64,000 nucleotides of DNA from Paenibacillus sp. RC67 (lineage in GTDB: Bacteria; Bacillota; Bacilli; Paenibacillales; NBRC-103111), in the NCBI RefSeq assembly GCF_030020805.1, contig NZ_CP125098.1, forward strand, positions 62,001 through 126,000. The letters run 5' to 3'. This document shows, piece by piece, positions 18,156 to 27,580 of the stretch. Below the pieces are notes generated by a model. The model did no database searches, was not told where the DNA came from, and saw nothing but the letters and a program-made list of their open reading frames with translations. How positions within the stretch are numbered: the first letter of the stretch is position 1; each line of letters opens with the position of its first letter. The translations under genes were made by a program, and so were the position numbers.

Positions 18156-19361
18156 ATGTCCATTCCTCGCGGTCGTCGTTTATTTACATCCGAGTCCGTT
18201 ACAGAAGGGCATCCGGATAAAATCTGTGATCAGATTTCCGATGCAGTTCTAGACGCATTTCTTAAAAACGATCCCAACGCTCGCGTTGCTTGCGAAGTTT
18301 CTGTTGCTACAGGCCTTGTGCTTGTTATCGGCGAAATCTCCAGCCAATCCGAATATGTCGATATTCAGTCGATTGCTCGTCAAACGATTGAAGGTATCGG
18401 TTATACACGTGCTAAATACGGTTTTGACTCCAAAACTTGCGCTGTTCTTGTTTCTTTGAACGAGCAGTCTCCTGATATTGCTCAAGGGGTAGACAAGGCC
18501 CTGGAGGCACGTGAAGGTCAAATGACAGATGAAGAAATCGAAGCTATTGGTGCTGGCGACCAAGGTATGATGTTTGGTTTTGCTGTTAATGAAACTCCTG
18601 AACTGATGCCGCTTCCTATCTCTATTTCTCACCAACTGTCCCGCAGACTGGCTGAAGTACGTAAAAACGGTACATTGGCTTACCTTCGTCCAGACGGTAA
18701 AACACAAGTTACTGTTGAGTATGATGGTGATACACCAGTACGCGTTGACACGATCGTTGTTTCTACACAGCACAGTGAAGACGTTACATTGGAGCAAATT
18801 CAAGCGGATATTAAGGAGCATGTTATTAAGCCTATCGTGCCTGAGAAATTCCTTGATGCTGACACCAAATATTTCATCAACCCAACCGGTCGTTTCGTAA
18901 TCGGCGGACCACAAGGTGACGCTGGTTTGACTGGCCGTAAAATTATCGTTGATACTTACGGCGGTTACGCTCGTCATGGCGGCGGCGCATTCTCCGGTAA
19001 GGATCCGACAAAAGTTGACCGTTCTGGCGCTTATGCAGCTCGTTATGTAGCTAAGAACGTTGTTGCTGCAGGTCTTGCAGATAAATGTGAAGTTCAACTT
19101 GCTTATGCTATCGGTGTAGCACAACCTGTATCTATCTCTGTAGATACTTTCGGAACTGGTAAAGTGTCTGAAGAGAAATTGGTTGAAGTCATCCGTAATC
19201 ATTTTGACCTGCGTCCTGCAGGCATCATTAAGCAATTGGATCTTCGTAGACCGATTTATAACCAAACGGCTGCTTATGGTCACTTTGGACGTACAGATGT
19301 AGATCTTCCTTGGGAACGTACGGATAAAGCAGAACTACTCAAACGCGACGCATTGGCGTAA
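18156..19361 (+). CDS. metK: S-adenosylmethionine synthetase
   Basis: 401 residues, full length. It makes S-adenosylmethionine from methionine and ATP in the cytoplasm. Signatures: [20 protein letters not shown] at the N-terminus (ATP/Mg site), [12 protein letters not shown] near residue 130 and [16 protein letters not shown] near residue 275. ATG 18156 follows TAGGAGGT at good spacing. The gene is flanked by a leader hairpin and a strong downstream terminator, so it is transcribed alone. Confidence 0.97.
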   Translation: MSIPRGRRLFTSESVTEGHPDKICDQISDAVLDAFLKNDPNARVACEVSVATGLVLVIGEISSQSEYVDIQSIARQTIEGIGYTRAKYGFDSKTCAVLVSLNEQSPDIAQGVDKALEAREGQMTDEEIEAIGAGDQGMMFGFAVNETPELMPLPISISHQLSRRLAEVRKNGTLAYLRPDGKTQVTVEYDGDTPVRVDTIVVSTQHSEDVTLEQIQADIKEHVIKPIVPEKFLDADTKYFINPTGRFVIGGPQGDAGLTGRKIIVDTYGGYARHGGGAFSGKDPTKVDRSGAYAARYVAKNVVAAGLADKCEVQLAYAIGVAQPVSISVDTFGTGKVSEEKLVEVIRNHFDLRPAGIIKQLDLRRPIYNQTAAYGHFGRTDVDLPWERTDKAELLKRDALA

Positions 19362-19398
19362 GACGCAGCATATCTATTATTGTAGAACAAACGATACC

Positions 19399-19437
19399 AA
19401 AGCCTGGTTCCTTGTGGAGCCGGGCTTTTTTTGTTTT
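19399..19437 (+). terminator. Terminator after metK
   Basis: A 12-bp stem, AAGCCTGGTTCC with GGAGCCGGGCTT (three G-T pairs), loop TTGT, then TTTTTTTGTTTTT. Confidence 0.88.
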
Positions 19438-19518
19438 TCCTAATGGAGAATAAGCTATTGTCAAAGCATTTTGCTAGAGGAGTTTTTGAATTCAATTGAA
19501 TCTAAAAATCAGGCTTTT

Positions 19519-19547
19519 TTGACCGTATTCATAGGATGTTCGATAAA
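19519..19547 (+). promoter_or_regulatory. Possible SigA promoter of the NAGPA-domain gene
   Basis: TTGACC (19519-19524), 17 bp, GATAAA (19542-19547). The -10 is imperfect. The rest of 19438-19668 holds no gene I can support. Confidence 0.35.
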
Positions 19548-19668
19548 TGTTCAAATATGACGGATACTGTCCAAATTTATCTGTTTTTAAATCTAGCAAA
19601 ACGTAACTTTTTCCATAGTAATAGAGTCTAAGTAAAGGAGAGTGGGAAATAGAAGGGAGAAAGTCTGC

Positions 19669-22287
19669 GTGAGTAAGCATAGTGCTTGGATTAAAGTGTC
19701 CTCTATCGTTTTATCAGCAATGATATGTTTATCGCCTCTTATGACGACTGCACAGGTATATGCGGCAACCGAACCTACGGTGACGATGGTCAGTCAAGAG
19801 ATTTTAACTTCAGGTGCGGTTTTGAAAAAATATGTTTGGAAATCGGTTCGTAATAAAAAAGATATTACCGTTAATGGAAATGTCGTTGAGGTCGATTTGA
19901 CCAATCCCAATGTGAAATTGGATGTTATGACAGGAACGAACAATCAGTTCACCAAGAAGCAAAGCGTGCTGGGTATGGCTACGGAAACGAAGGCTGTGGC
20001 AGGGGTAAATGGAGACTTTTACAACACTCAAGCAGAAGGCGTTCCTATGGGACCTGAAATTGCTAATGGACAATTGATGGCGACACCTCCTTATTTGCCT
20101 GGCTTTTATACGTTTGGTCTTACAAAGGATAATGTTCCTGTAGTGGACTTGTTTACGTTTCAGGGATCGGTAACAACTAAGGACGGGGCTAACTTCGTGC
20201 TTGGCGGTATAAACAAGACTTATTACTGGTTTGAACCGGGCGGTGAGCATAGCCATATAGATGCCATGTTCATGTATACGAATGCTTGGGGACAATCCGA
20301 TCGTTCCAACGATGGTGTTACGGTTCCAACGGAAGTCTTGGTACAGAACGGAATTATTCAAAAGATTGCCGACAACACGATCATTGATATGATTGCTCCT
20401 AAAGACGGCTATATTCTTCGGGCATCAGGCAAGGCGGCTGATTTTGTTCGTGCTCATATGAAAGTTGGAGAGCCTCTTAAAGCCGACTATCAAATTCTTC
20501 CTCAAGACTCTAACAAAACGTACGATACGAAAAACTTCAAGATGATGATTGGCGGACACACAATTTTGGTCGACGAGGGTAAGCCTACGGAGTTTTCAAG
20601 AGAAGTAGACAGCTTATGCTGCACCCGTTCCAGAACGGCCATTGGATACTCGCAAGATCAGAAAACAGCTTATTTGGTTACAGCAGATTATAGTGGAGAC
20701 AGCAAAGGCTTAAGTATGACCGAGCTTCAGCAGTTTATGATTAAAGTCGGGGTTTGGAAAGGGATGAACCTAGATGGTGGCGGATCAACACAAATGGTTG
20801 CCAGACCACTGGGAGAGAACAATCCGGTCTTAATTAATAAAACCGAAACAGGTATTCAGCGAAAAGTGGTTAACGGTGTGGGGGTTTACTCAATGGCACC
20901 TAAAGGGCAAGTAAAAGACCTAGTGATTCAGGCTCCGAATTTCTTGTTCCTGAATGAACAGGCAACTTTAAGCTTTAAAGGCTATGATGAATACTATAAT
21001 CCAATTGCATCTGATAGTGTGCAAGCGACATGGTCATCGAGCAACAACGCAGGCACCTTCAAAGACAATGTGTTTACACCAACTCAATTAGGCACAGCCA
21101 AAGTAACGGCCTCATCCGGTACCGGAACTCAATCGGCGGAAATTCCTGTTATAGGCAGAGACCAGCTTGCCATGCTGAAAATTGACGCCAGCGATATTGC
21201 TTTATCTGAGGGAGGATCGTACAAACTTCCAGTTCTAGCAACGACTAAGGCTGGTAAAACAAGAGAAGTCCCTCCTGAATTGGTTCAATGGGAAGTTCTT
21301 GGGATGAAGGCGGAAGTGAAGAACGGAGTCCTGACAGTCAATAGCTTGACTGGTGCAACTCAGTTGCAGCTGATTGCCCGTTATGACGGTTATAGCACGA
21401 TGCTGACTCTTCCTATTGGAAAAGATAACGTGTGGTATGATCTCGATAATAACGCGGTTATGACGAAATCTCGCCCGTTACCGCAAGAAGTTACTACTTC
21501 GGTCTACATTCGTGAAACAGAAACGAAAAATAAGTATCTGGAATTGAATTATGATTTTACAAAAGCTACAGGTAACAAATGGGCTTACGCAGATATGGAT
21601 ACAGGAATTCAAATTGATGGCCAACCGCAGTTCATTAAGATGAAAGTGAATGGCGACGAGAGTCTGAATTCCTTAAGAACGGAGATTAAGGATAACAGCG
21701 GGAAAAACTACTATATAGAGCTAGCCCAAAACATCAACTGGAAGGGCTGGAAGCAAGTATCGGCCGATTTGTCCGAATATGACATGAAATTCCCGATTAC
21801 AGTAAAAAGCGTTTATGTTTACAATGACCAAGTAGGTCAGGACGAGCGTGCGGCCGTTGGCAAAATTGGCATTGACGACATTACTTTCACTTCTAAAGGC
21901 CAACTAGCAGCATTGCCGAACAATTCGATTAGCCTCACGGTTAATAAAACCGCTGTTTCCGTAAACGGTAAAGGGATGACACTGGAGCAAGCTCCTGTCA
22001 TTGTAAGTGGAAATACGCTGCTTCCTATTCGTTTTGTAACGGATGCATTGGGTGGAACGGTTCGTTGGGATGATAAGGAACGTAAAGTAACCGTAATTCG
22101 CGGAGATAAAATGATCGATCTTTGGATCGATAACCCGGATTTGATTGTGAACGGCAAGCGTATTACTGCGGAAGTGGCGCCGAAAATAATGAAGGATGTT
22201 ACTATGGTACCACTGCGCATTTTATCCGAAAATCTTGGCTGGAAAGTAACTTGGGACGCTAAAACCCAGCAGATCACTCTGCAATAA
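19669..22287 (+). CDS. Secreted phosphodiester glycosidase (NAGPA) domain protein with C-terminal stalk domain
   Basis: About 872 residues. A signal peptide lies near residues 6-33 (SIVLSAMICLSPLMTTAQVY). The NAGPA domain (PF09992, related to the enzyme that uncovers mannose-6-phosphate) covers roughly residues 70-405, with AVAGVNGDFYN, the C-C-R-SRTAIGY stretch and the signature MNLDGGGSTQM. Then come beta-rich modules, including an Ig-like 'ATWSSSNNAGTF' segment, and residues ~760-872 are a Cu-amine-oxidase N1-like stalk domain (LLPIRFVTDALGGTVRWDD; MVPLRILSENLGWKVTWD). GTG 19669 has GGGAG 9 nt upstream; 19642 has its site too close. A role in cleaving sugar phosphodiesters of wall polymers is plausible from the family but unproven here. 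Confidence 0.8.
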   Translation: MSKHSAWIKVSSIVLSAMICLSPLMTTAQVYAATEPTVTMVSQEILTSGAVLKKYVWKSVRNKKDITVNGNVVEVDLTNPNVKLDVMTGTNNQFTKKQSVLGMATETKAVAGVNGDFYNTQAEGVPMGPEIANGQLMATPPYLPGFYTFGLTKDNVPVVDLFTFQGSVTTKDGANFVLGGINKTYYWFEPGGEHSHIDAMFMYTNAWGQSDRSNDGVTVPTEVLVQNGIIQKIADNTIIDMIAPKDGYILRASGKAADFVRAHMKVGEPLKADYQILPQDSNKTYDTKNFKMMIGGHTILVDEGKPTEFSREVDSLCCTRSRTAIGYSQDQKTAYLVTADYSGDSKGLSMTELQQFMIKVGVWKGMNLDGGGSTQMVARPLGENNPVLINKTETGIQRKVVNGVGVYSMAPKGQVKDLVIQAPNFLFLNEQATLSFKGYDEYYNPIASDSVQATWSSSNNAGTFKDNVFTPTQLGTAKVTASSGTGTQSAEIPVIGRDQLAMLKIDASDIALSEGGSYKLPVLATTKAGKTREVPPELVQWEVLGMKAEVKNGVLTVNSLTGATQLQLIARYDGYSTMLTLPIGKDNVWYDLDNNAVMTKSRPLPQEVTTSVYIRETETKNKYLELNYDFTKATGNKWAYADMDTGIQIDGQPQFIKMKVNGDESLNSLRTEIKDNSGKNYYIELAQNINWKGWKQVSADLSEYDMKFPITVKSVYVYNDQVGQDERAAVGKIGIDDITFTSKGQLAALPNNSISLTVNKTAVSVNGKGMTLEQAPVIVSGNTLLPIRFVTDALGGTVRWDDKERKVTVIRGDKMIDLWIDNPDLIVNGKRITAEVAPKIMKDVTMVPLRILSENLGWKVTWDAKTQQITLQ

Positions 22288-22329
22288 TTAGTTCCCTGCT
22301 CCTCTTACAAACTTCAATAAATATGGTAC

Positions 22330-22372
22330 TATAATGCTAGGAGCCTGTCCGACACTCGGGGTCGAACAGGCT
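22330..22372 (+). promoter_or_regulatory. degS promoter -10 and 5' leader hairpin
   Basis: TATAAT at 22330-22335 with only a weak -35 (TTACAA, 22305-22310, 19 bp away). AGCCTGTCCGAC (22342-22353) and GTCGAACAGGCT (22361-22372) then form a 12-bp stem with one mismatch around a 7-nt loop, right at the predicted transcript start. No T-run follows (TCTGTA), so it reads as a leader structure rather than a terminator, although it could end the upstream transcript inefficiently. Confidence 0.45.
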
Positions 22373-22408
22373 TCTGTATATGGAATCGTTGGAGAAGGGG
22401 CCTTACGT

Positions 22409-23563
22409 ATGCAAGTGGACGCTTTGGACCGCATTATTAAAAATGCAATTGACGTCATGGAGAGCAGCAAATATCAAATATTTGAAATTTGTGAAAATGT
22501 CCGGTCAGAGCGTAGTGCGTTAAACAACGAACTGCAGGAAGTAATGGACGAAACGAGAAAGACCATTGATATGGTCGATCATATTGAGTTGGAATATCGT
22601 AGGGCTCGTATTCGGCTGACGGAGGTTAGCCGTGATTTTAAACGCTTCAAGGAAGAAGATATTCGTACGGCCTACGAATTTGCGACGCAAATGCAGACCC
22701 AGCTCGCTATGTACAGGGAGAAGGAGCTTCACCTGAAGGCGAGAAGGGATGATCTTGCCAAACGAATAAAAAATGTCGATAAACAATTGGAGCGAGCAGA
22801 AGCTGTAGTCTCCCAGGTTAACGTAGTGCTTGAGTACCTGTCCGGTGACTTGAATCAAGTGACCCGGCTGTTAGAGTCGGCTAAAAACCGGCAGCTCCTT
22901 GGTTTGAAAATTATTTTGGCCCAAGAAGAAGAGCGCAAACGGATTGCCCGGGAAATACACGATGGCCTGGCTCAAACGATGGCAAATGTTGTGCTTCGAA
23001 CCGAAATTGCCGAAAGAATGCTGACCAAGCAGGCTTATGCTTCGGTAAAAGAAGAGCTTATGGACTTGAAGGGTCAAGTCAGAGGAGGGATTGAAGAGGT
23101 TCGCAAAATCATTTTCAATCTTAGGCCAATGGCCTTAGACGACCTAGGGCTCATTCCTGCTTTGCGGAAATTTGTACAGGATTTTGAAGAAAAATCAAAG
23201 ATTAACACGCAATTTGAATTTTCTGGTAAAGAAACGAGACTTCCCTCAGGTATGGAAGTTGCTATTTACCGTCTTGTACAGGAAGCATTCTCTAATGTGG
23301 TGAAGCATGCCCAAGCCTCTCATGTTGCACTCGAAGTGACTTACCGACAGCAGATGGTGAAAATTATGGTTTCGGACAACGGAGTCGGGTTTCATGTCGA
23401 TAGTATCGATAAGAAAATCGAAAAGGGAAGTCATTACGGCATTATGGGGATGCGCGAGCGTGTAGAACTGCTGGAAGGCAGGATGGAGATTTTATCGACT
23501 AAAGGCGCGGGCACTAAAGTATCCATGTTGATACCCATCAAATTAGATTCGAAGGAGGACTAA
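22409..23563 (+). CDS. degS: Sensor histidine kinase DegS
   Basis: 384 residues against 385 in B. subtilis. A soluble kinase that phosphorylates DegU; no membrane segment is visible. Residues ~1-175 form the long coiled-coil sensor region; the HisKA_3 H-box is EERKRIAREIHDGLAQTMAN with the phospho-accepting His near residue 189; the ATPase domain has VQEAFSNVVKHAQ (N box), SDNGVGF and GIMGMRERVELLEG (G boxes). ATG 22409 follows GGAGAAGGGG by 8 nt, giving the family's usual N-terminus (MQVDALDRIIKNAI). degU follows 3 nt later. Confidence 0.95.
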   Translation: MQVDALDRIIKNAIDVMESSKYQIFEICENVRSERSALNNELQEVMDETRKTIDMVDHIELEYRRARIRLTEVSRDFKRFKEEDIRTAYEFATQMQTQLAMYREKELHLKARRDDLAKRIKNVDKQLERAEAVVSQVNVVLEYLSGDLNQVTRLLESAKNRQLLGLKIILAQEEERKRIAREIHDGLAQTMANVVLRTEIAERMLTKQAYASVKEELMDLKGQVRGGIEEVRKIIFNLRPMALDDLGLIPALRKFVQDFEEKSKINTQFEFSGKETRLPSGMEVAIYRLVQEAFSNVVKHAQASHVALEVTYRQQMVKIMVSDNGVGFHVDSIDKKIEKGSHYGIMGMRERVELLEGRMEILSTKGAGTKVSMLIPIKLDSKED

Positions 23564-23566
23564 ATA

Positions 23567-24292
23567 ATGGACATCACGGGAAATGCAAAACGCAACATTA
23601 AGCTGGTTTTGGCGGATGACCACCAATTATTTCGCGAAGGGGTCAAACGTATTATTAATATGGAAAATGACCTTGAGGTCGTTGGTGAGTGTGGAGACGG
23701 CATACAAGTAATTGAGTTGTGCAACACATTGACTCCAGACATTGTATTGATGGATATTAATATGCCTATCGAGAACGGTGTAGTGGCAACAGAGAAGCTT
23801 AAAGGGATTTTTCCAGATATTAAGGTCATTATTTTATCTATCCATGATGATGAGAGCTATGTATTTGAAACGCTTCGTAAGGGTGCGTCAGGTTATTTGC
23901 TGAAAGATATGGAGGCGGAGTCGTTAATTAATGCTATCCGTTCTGTTGTTGCAGGTCATGCCTACATCCATCCTAAGGTAACAGGAAAGCTGATCAATCA
24001 ACTGCGCAGAATGACTTACTTGGATGAAGTAGGCGCGGCAGGGAACGGTACTATTGCTAAGGATGCGGGAGTTAAGTATGTACATACGGATAACAGCCCA
24101 TTGACACGCCGTGAAGCTGAAGTACTTCGACTTATGGCAGAAGGCAAAAGTAATAAAACGATTGGCGAATTTTTGTATATAAGCGAGAAGACTGTAAAAA
24201 ATCATGTGAGCAGCATTTTGCAGAAGATGGAAGTAGATGATCGGACTCAAGCCGTCATTATTTCCATTAAAAACGGCTGGGTCACGCTGTAA
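23567..24292 (+). CDS. degU: Response regulator DegU
   Basis: 241 residues. NarL/FixJ-type regulator controlling exoenzymes, competence and motility. The receiver domain has the acidic pocket DDHQLFREG and the phospho-Asp in DIVLMDINMP (~residue 65), then Ser/Thr and Lys switch residues (ILSIHDD; YLLKDMEAE). The C-terminal LuxR helix-turn-helix is LTRREAEVLRLMAEGKSNKT to EKTVKNHVSSILQKM. ATG 23567 has GAAGGAGG 8 nt upstream; cotranscription with degS is near certain. It is followed by a short glycosyltransferase-like gene where B. subtilis has degV (yviA). Confidence 0.95.
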   Translation: MDITGNAKRNIKLVLADDHQLFREGVKRIINMENDLEVVGECGDGIQVIELCNTLTPDIVLMDINMPIENGVVATEKLKGIFPDIKVIILSIHDDESYVFETLRKGASGYLLKDMEAESLINAIRSVVAGHAYIHPKVTGKLINQLRRMTYLDEVGAAGNGTIAKDAGVKYVHTDNSPLTRREAEVLRLMAEGKSNKTIGEFLYISEKTVKNHVSSILQKMEVDDRTQAVIISIKNGWVTL

Positions 24293-24347
24293 ACAGGAAC
24301 CAACCAACTCATTGCGGCATATACTGGTCTTAAGGGAGGGAGCCGCG

Positions 24348-24746
24348 ATGATGTTAGGTTTACTGTGGATCTTTGGCAGCTATGCTGCAAGTATTGTCTT
24401 GTTGCATTGGTGTTATCGACGGCACCGGGACACGGGTCGGAATGTGACGCATTTTTTGCTCATTACACATAATAATCAAAATCAGGTCGAGTGGTATGTT
24501 CGTTCGCTGCTTTTTTTCTCGCGGTTCAAAGGTAGAGAAGTACACTTGACTATAGCCGATGAAGGCTCGACGGATGAAACGTTGGCTATTGCCGAACAAT
24601 TCCGTAAGGAACATAATCTGGAGATCCTTGCTTTTGAAGGACTGGAGTCATGGGACGAATGGATCCGTCGACATGAAGATAAGCAGGTTATTGTTGTTCG
24701 GCTAGCTAACCAAGATGGTTTAGTAACCGCTTACAAAATGATGTGA
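24348..24746 (+). CDS. Small membrane-anchored protein resembling the N-terminal part of a family-2 glycosyltransferase
   Basis: 132 residues. One N-terminal hydrophobic segment (MLGLLWIFGSYAASIVLLHW) is followed by a Rossmann-like stretch: THFLLITHNNQNQVEWYVRS, then LTIADEGSTDETLAIAEQFR, close to the DxGSTDxT nucleotide-binding loop of GT2 enzymes. The protein ends before any DxD or acceptor region, so it looks like half a glycosyltransferase and is probably not a complete enzyme. ATG 24348 has AAGGGAGGG 7 nt upstream; the longer frame would run into degU. The frame is intact with a good ribosome site, so it is likely a real gene rather than decay. Function unknown. Confidence 0.6.
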   Translation: MMLGLLWIFGSYAASIVLLHWCYRRHRDTGRNVTHFLLITHNNQNQVEWYVRSLLFFSRFKGREVHLTIADEGSTDETLAIAEQFRKEHNLEILAFEGLESWDEWIRRHEDKQVIVVRLANQDGLVTAYKMM

Positions 24747-24769
24747 GGATGAATTGATGTAGGTGAGAG

Positions 24770-27451
24770 ATGAAAGCAGTACTATATGCAGTCATTAGCA
24801 ATCAAGGCACTGTATGGCATGTGTCATTAGATATGCGTGTCGACTTGGAGTTCTGGTTCGGCCAGTATGCGGATTCGATAAGAATTCGTATACTGGAGCC
24901 GGCCATTTCGTTTGGACAAGCTGTTGTTCTTAGAGACAGGCTGAATGTGGAAAAGAGGCCTTCAAGCAAACCAGACATGTCTCAAGTGTGGAGAAGAAAA
25001 ATCTCGGAGCAGGCTGCTATTCTTGGCATATCGGAATTATCGGCGGCAGAATCAACAGAGTGGGCTTTAATGGATTGTGGCATAGAGCAGTGGTATGCAT
25101 ATCAGCAGGTGCCTGGTGGTGCTGTAAAGATTCAAGCTGAGGAACTTAGTCGGTTTATAGAACGTATGCAGGGACGCGGCTTGTTATGGGATGAAGTGAA
25201 ACAGCTGTTGGAGCATTATGGTTTTGACGAGGCTTCCTCAGAACCGTTGGCTTATGTCCAAGCCGGATATTTGTACGGCTACTTGCTGTTGGATCAAGGC
25301 ATTAAGATGCAGAAGGGACACAGCTGGCTCCGTTCCAAGGAAAACTATCAGTGTCACCGCTGTGGTGGCGGGGAACAGCATATGATCGTTACAGATTGTA
25401 TGTTTTGCGGACAAAAGTGCCCTTATTGCGAACAATGTCTAACGATGGGGAGATCCCGGTTCTGCTCGGTTACCGTCCGATCGGCTCTATCTGCTGCATT
25501 AAATGCTTCGGAGAGACAAGCACTGACGCTTGATGAAGAGGGTGGTGCATTAGAAAAGTATCTCACACCTTGGGGTTTAAGTGAGATTCAAGCGGAAGCA
25601 TCGGGACAAGCATTGCGTTTCTTGAAAGGAAATGAATTGAAATTATTGAACAAATCACCTATCTCTTCTGCCAAATTTCTCATATGGGCTGTGACTGGAG
25701 CGGGTAAGACGGAAATGATTTTTCCTATGATCCAATACACCGTATCAAGAGGCGGACGCGTAGTAGTAGCGACCCCCAGAAGGGATGTCGTGCTGGAGTT
25801 GAAGCCCCGGCTTGAAAAAGCGTTCGCCCCAACACCAGTAGTAACTTTATACGGGGGAAGCGAGCAGCGATGGGACGTTGCACCAATCACGATTGCTACA
25901 ACCCACCAGCTGCTGCGTTTCGAACGCGCATTCGATCTGGTTATCATAGATGAGTTGGACGCTTTCCCTTATCATAATAACCCTATGCTGCAGTATGCAG
26001 CAGATAAAGTATGCAAGATAGACGGCGCAACGATCCTATTGTCTGCTACACCTCCAGCACAACTGCAGAAGGCTGCGGCAAGGCGTCAACTACCTCATGT
26101 AAAAGTTACAGCCCGCTATCATCGCCATCCGCTCCCTGTACCAACACTTATTGCTATGCCGGCGCTGCGTCAGCAAATTCAAAAATCGGCAATCTCCTCC
26201 AAAATCACGCAGAAAATTACGACATCTATAGAAAGAGGAGCACAGCTCTTCGTGTTTGTGCCTAAGATTTACATGGTTGAGCCGCTAACGGAGCTGCTTA
26301 ACCAAACGTTTCCGGAGGTGGTTACCCAAGGGACGTCTTCCAAGGATGAGCATCGTGCGCAAAAAGTGATGGATTTCCGTACCAAGCAAACTCGGATTCT
26401 CGTAACAACGACGATTCTTGAACGTGGCGTAACGATTCCGAAATCTGATGTGCTGATTCTGGATGCGGACGAGCCTATTTTCGACTCGGCTGCTTTGGTC
26501 CAAATGGCAGGGAGAGCAGGACGATCGGCGGATGACCCTGCAGGAAACGTTTATTTTGCCGCTAAGGAGAAAACCCGTGCACAAGTGGAGGCCATTCGTC
26601 AAATTAAAAGCATGAATACGATGGCAAGAAAAAAGGATATCTGCGCGATAAAGGGGCGATTGCAAGTGAACGCGAATAAAGGGTCTGTGAGGCGGATAGG
26701 CCAGTGGTTGACACATCTGCTGGAAACAACAGAAGGACTGCTCTCACCACAGACGCTGGCTTGCACCGCCTGTGGTAATAAGTACAGTAATCAGAAAGAG
26801 CTCTCTTTATGTGACGCATGCTGGGCAGCAATTCCCTGGATCTTACAGGTGCAATGCAGTTGCTGCGGACGTCCGGAAAGCTGTACGGATTGCCAACGTC
26901 GACATGAGCCGTATTTTATTCGAAACCGAAGCGCGGTTAGTTACAGCCCTCTTATGAAAGAATGGCTCGCTGTTTATAAGTATCGAGGGCATGAGAAGCT
27001 TAGGGAGCTCCTAGGCACCATGCTGCTGCATGCCTACCATTTGCATTGCAGAAGTGAAGGGGAAGAGGTTGTCTCTGGTTTGGAGCTCATCACCTATGTT
27101 CCTGTAAGCCATGAGAGGCAGTTGGAGAGAGGCTTTAATCAGGCCCAGCAGCTGGCTAATGAGTTAGGGAAAAGAGTGGGAATCCCAGTCGTTCCAATTC
27201 TAGAAAGAGTTCGGCATACCGACAAGCAAAGCTTTAAAACGCGGGGAGATCGACTGGGGGATTTGCAGGGGGTTTTTGCACTGCTGCCTGCGGCAAGAGA
27301 AGCAATGCAGGAACTGGTAGCTCAGTCCAACATTAAGTTGTACATGGTAGATGATGTGTACACGACGGGAAGTACGCTTAATGAATGTGCTAGAACAATT
27401 CACGCTGAACTGAAAGGCGTCGAAATATACGGGCTAAGTTGGGCAAGATGA
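24770..27451 (+). CDS. Fused competence protein ComFA-ComFC (DNA uptake helicase plus phosphoribosyltransferase-like domain)
   Basis: 893 residues. Residues ~1-650 are ComFA: a novel N-terminal region, a four-cysteine zinc cluster (CHRCGG ... CMFCGQKCPYCEQC, ~193-222), Walker A TGAGKTEM (~309), DELDAF (~393), SATPP (~424), and the motif V/VI region ILERGVTIPKSD ... QMAGRAGRSADDP. Residues ~660-893 are ComFC: a CxxC zinc finger set (CTACGNKY ... CDACW; CSCCGRPESCTDC), YKYRGHEKLRELLG, RGFNQAQQLA and the PRTase loop YMVDDVYTTGSTLNECART. In B. subtilis comFA, comFB and comFC are separate genes at this same locus; here one frame spans both and comFB is absent. It should drive DNA uptake across the membrane. 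The ribosome site is weak (AGGTGAG, ~2 nt). Confidence 0.88.
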   Translation: MKAVLYAVISNQGTVWHVSLDMRVDLEFWFGQYADSIRIRILEPAISFGQAVVLRDRLNVEKRPSSKPDMSQVWRRKISEQAAILGISELSAAESTEWALMDCGIEQWYAYQQVPGGAVKIQAEELSRFIERMQGRGLLWDEVKQLLEHYGFDEASSEPLAYVQAGYLYGYLLLDQGIKMQKGHSWLRSKENYQCHRCGGGEQHMIVTDCMFCGQKCPYCEQCLTMGRSRFCSVTVRSALSAALNASERQALTLDEEGGALEKYLTPWGLSEIQAEASGQALRFLKGNELKLLNKSPISSAKFLIWAVTGAGKTEMIFPMIQYTVSRGGRVVVATPRRDVVLELKPRLEKAFAPTPVVTLYGGSEQRWDVAPITIATTHQLLRFERAFDLVIIDELDAFPYHNNPMLQYAADKVCKIDGATILLSATPPAQLQKAAARRQLPHVKVTARYHRHPLPVPTLIAMPALRQQIQKSAISSKITQKITTSIERGAQLFVFVPKIYMVEPLTELLNQTFPEVVTQGTSSKDEHRAQKVMDFRTKQTRILVTTTILERGVTIPKSDVLILDADEPIFDSAALVQMAGRAGRSADDPAGNVYFAAKEKTRAQVEAIRQIKSMNTMARKKDICAIKGRLQVNANKGSVRRIGQWLTHLLETTEGLLSPQTLACTACGNKYSNQKELSLCDACWAAIPWILQVQCSCCGRPESCTDCQRRHEPYFIRNRSAVSYSPLMKEWLAVYKYRGHEKLRELLGTMLLHAYHLHCRSEGEEVVSGLELITYVPVSHERQLERGFNQAQQLANELGKRVGIPVVPILERVRHTDKQSFKTRGDRLGDLQGVFALLPAAREAMQELVAQSNIKLYMVDDVYTTGSTLNECARTIHAELKGVEIYGLSWAR

Positions 27452-27580
27452 CATATCATGTCGGAATTTGATAAAATTCAGTATACAACTTCGCACTACT
27501 TGAGATACACTAGGACTAAATTATACTCAGAAAAATCGAACTAACTTGCCAACTTGTCTAACTATGGGGGGAGCTCAGGA

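Noticed and set aside
18249..19283. 344-residue minus-strand open frame opposite metK
   Set aside because: It lies wholly within metK, which is unmistakable on the plus strand; the translation has no recognisable motif and no ribosome site. It comes from biased codon use.
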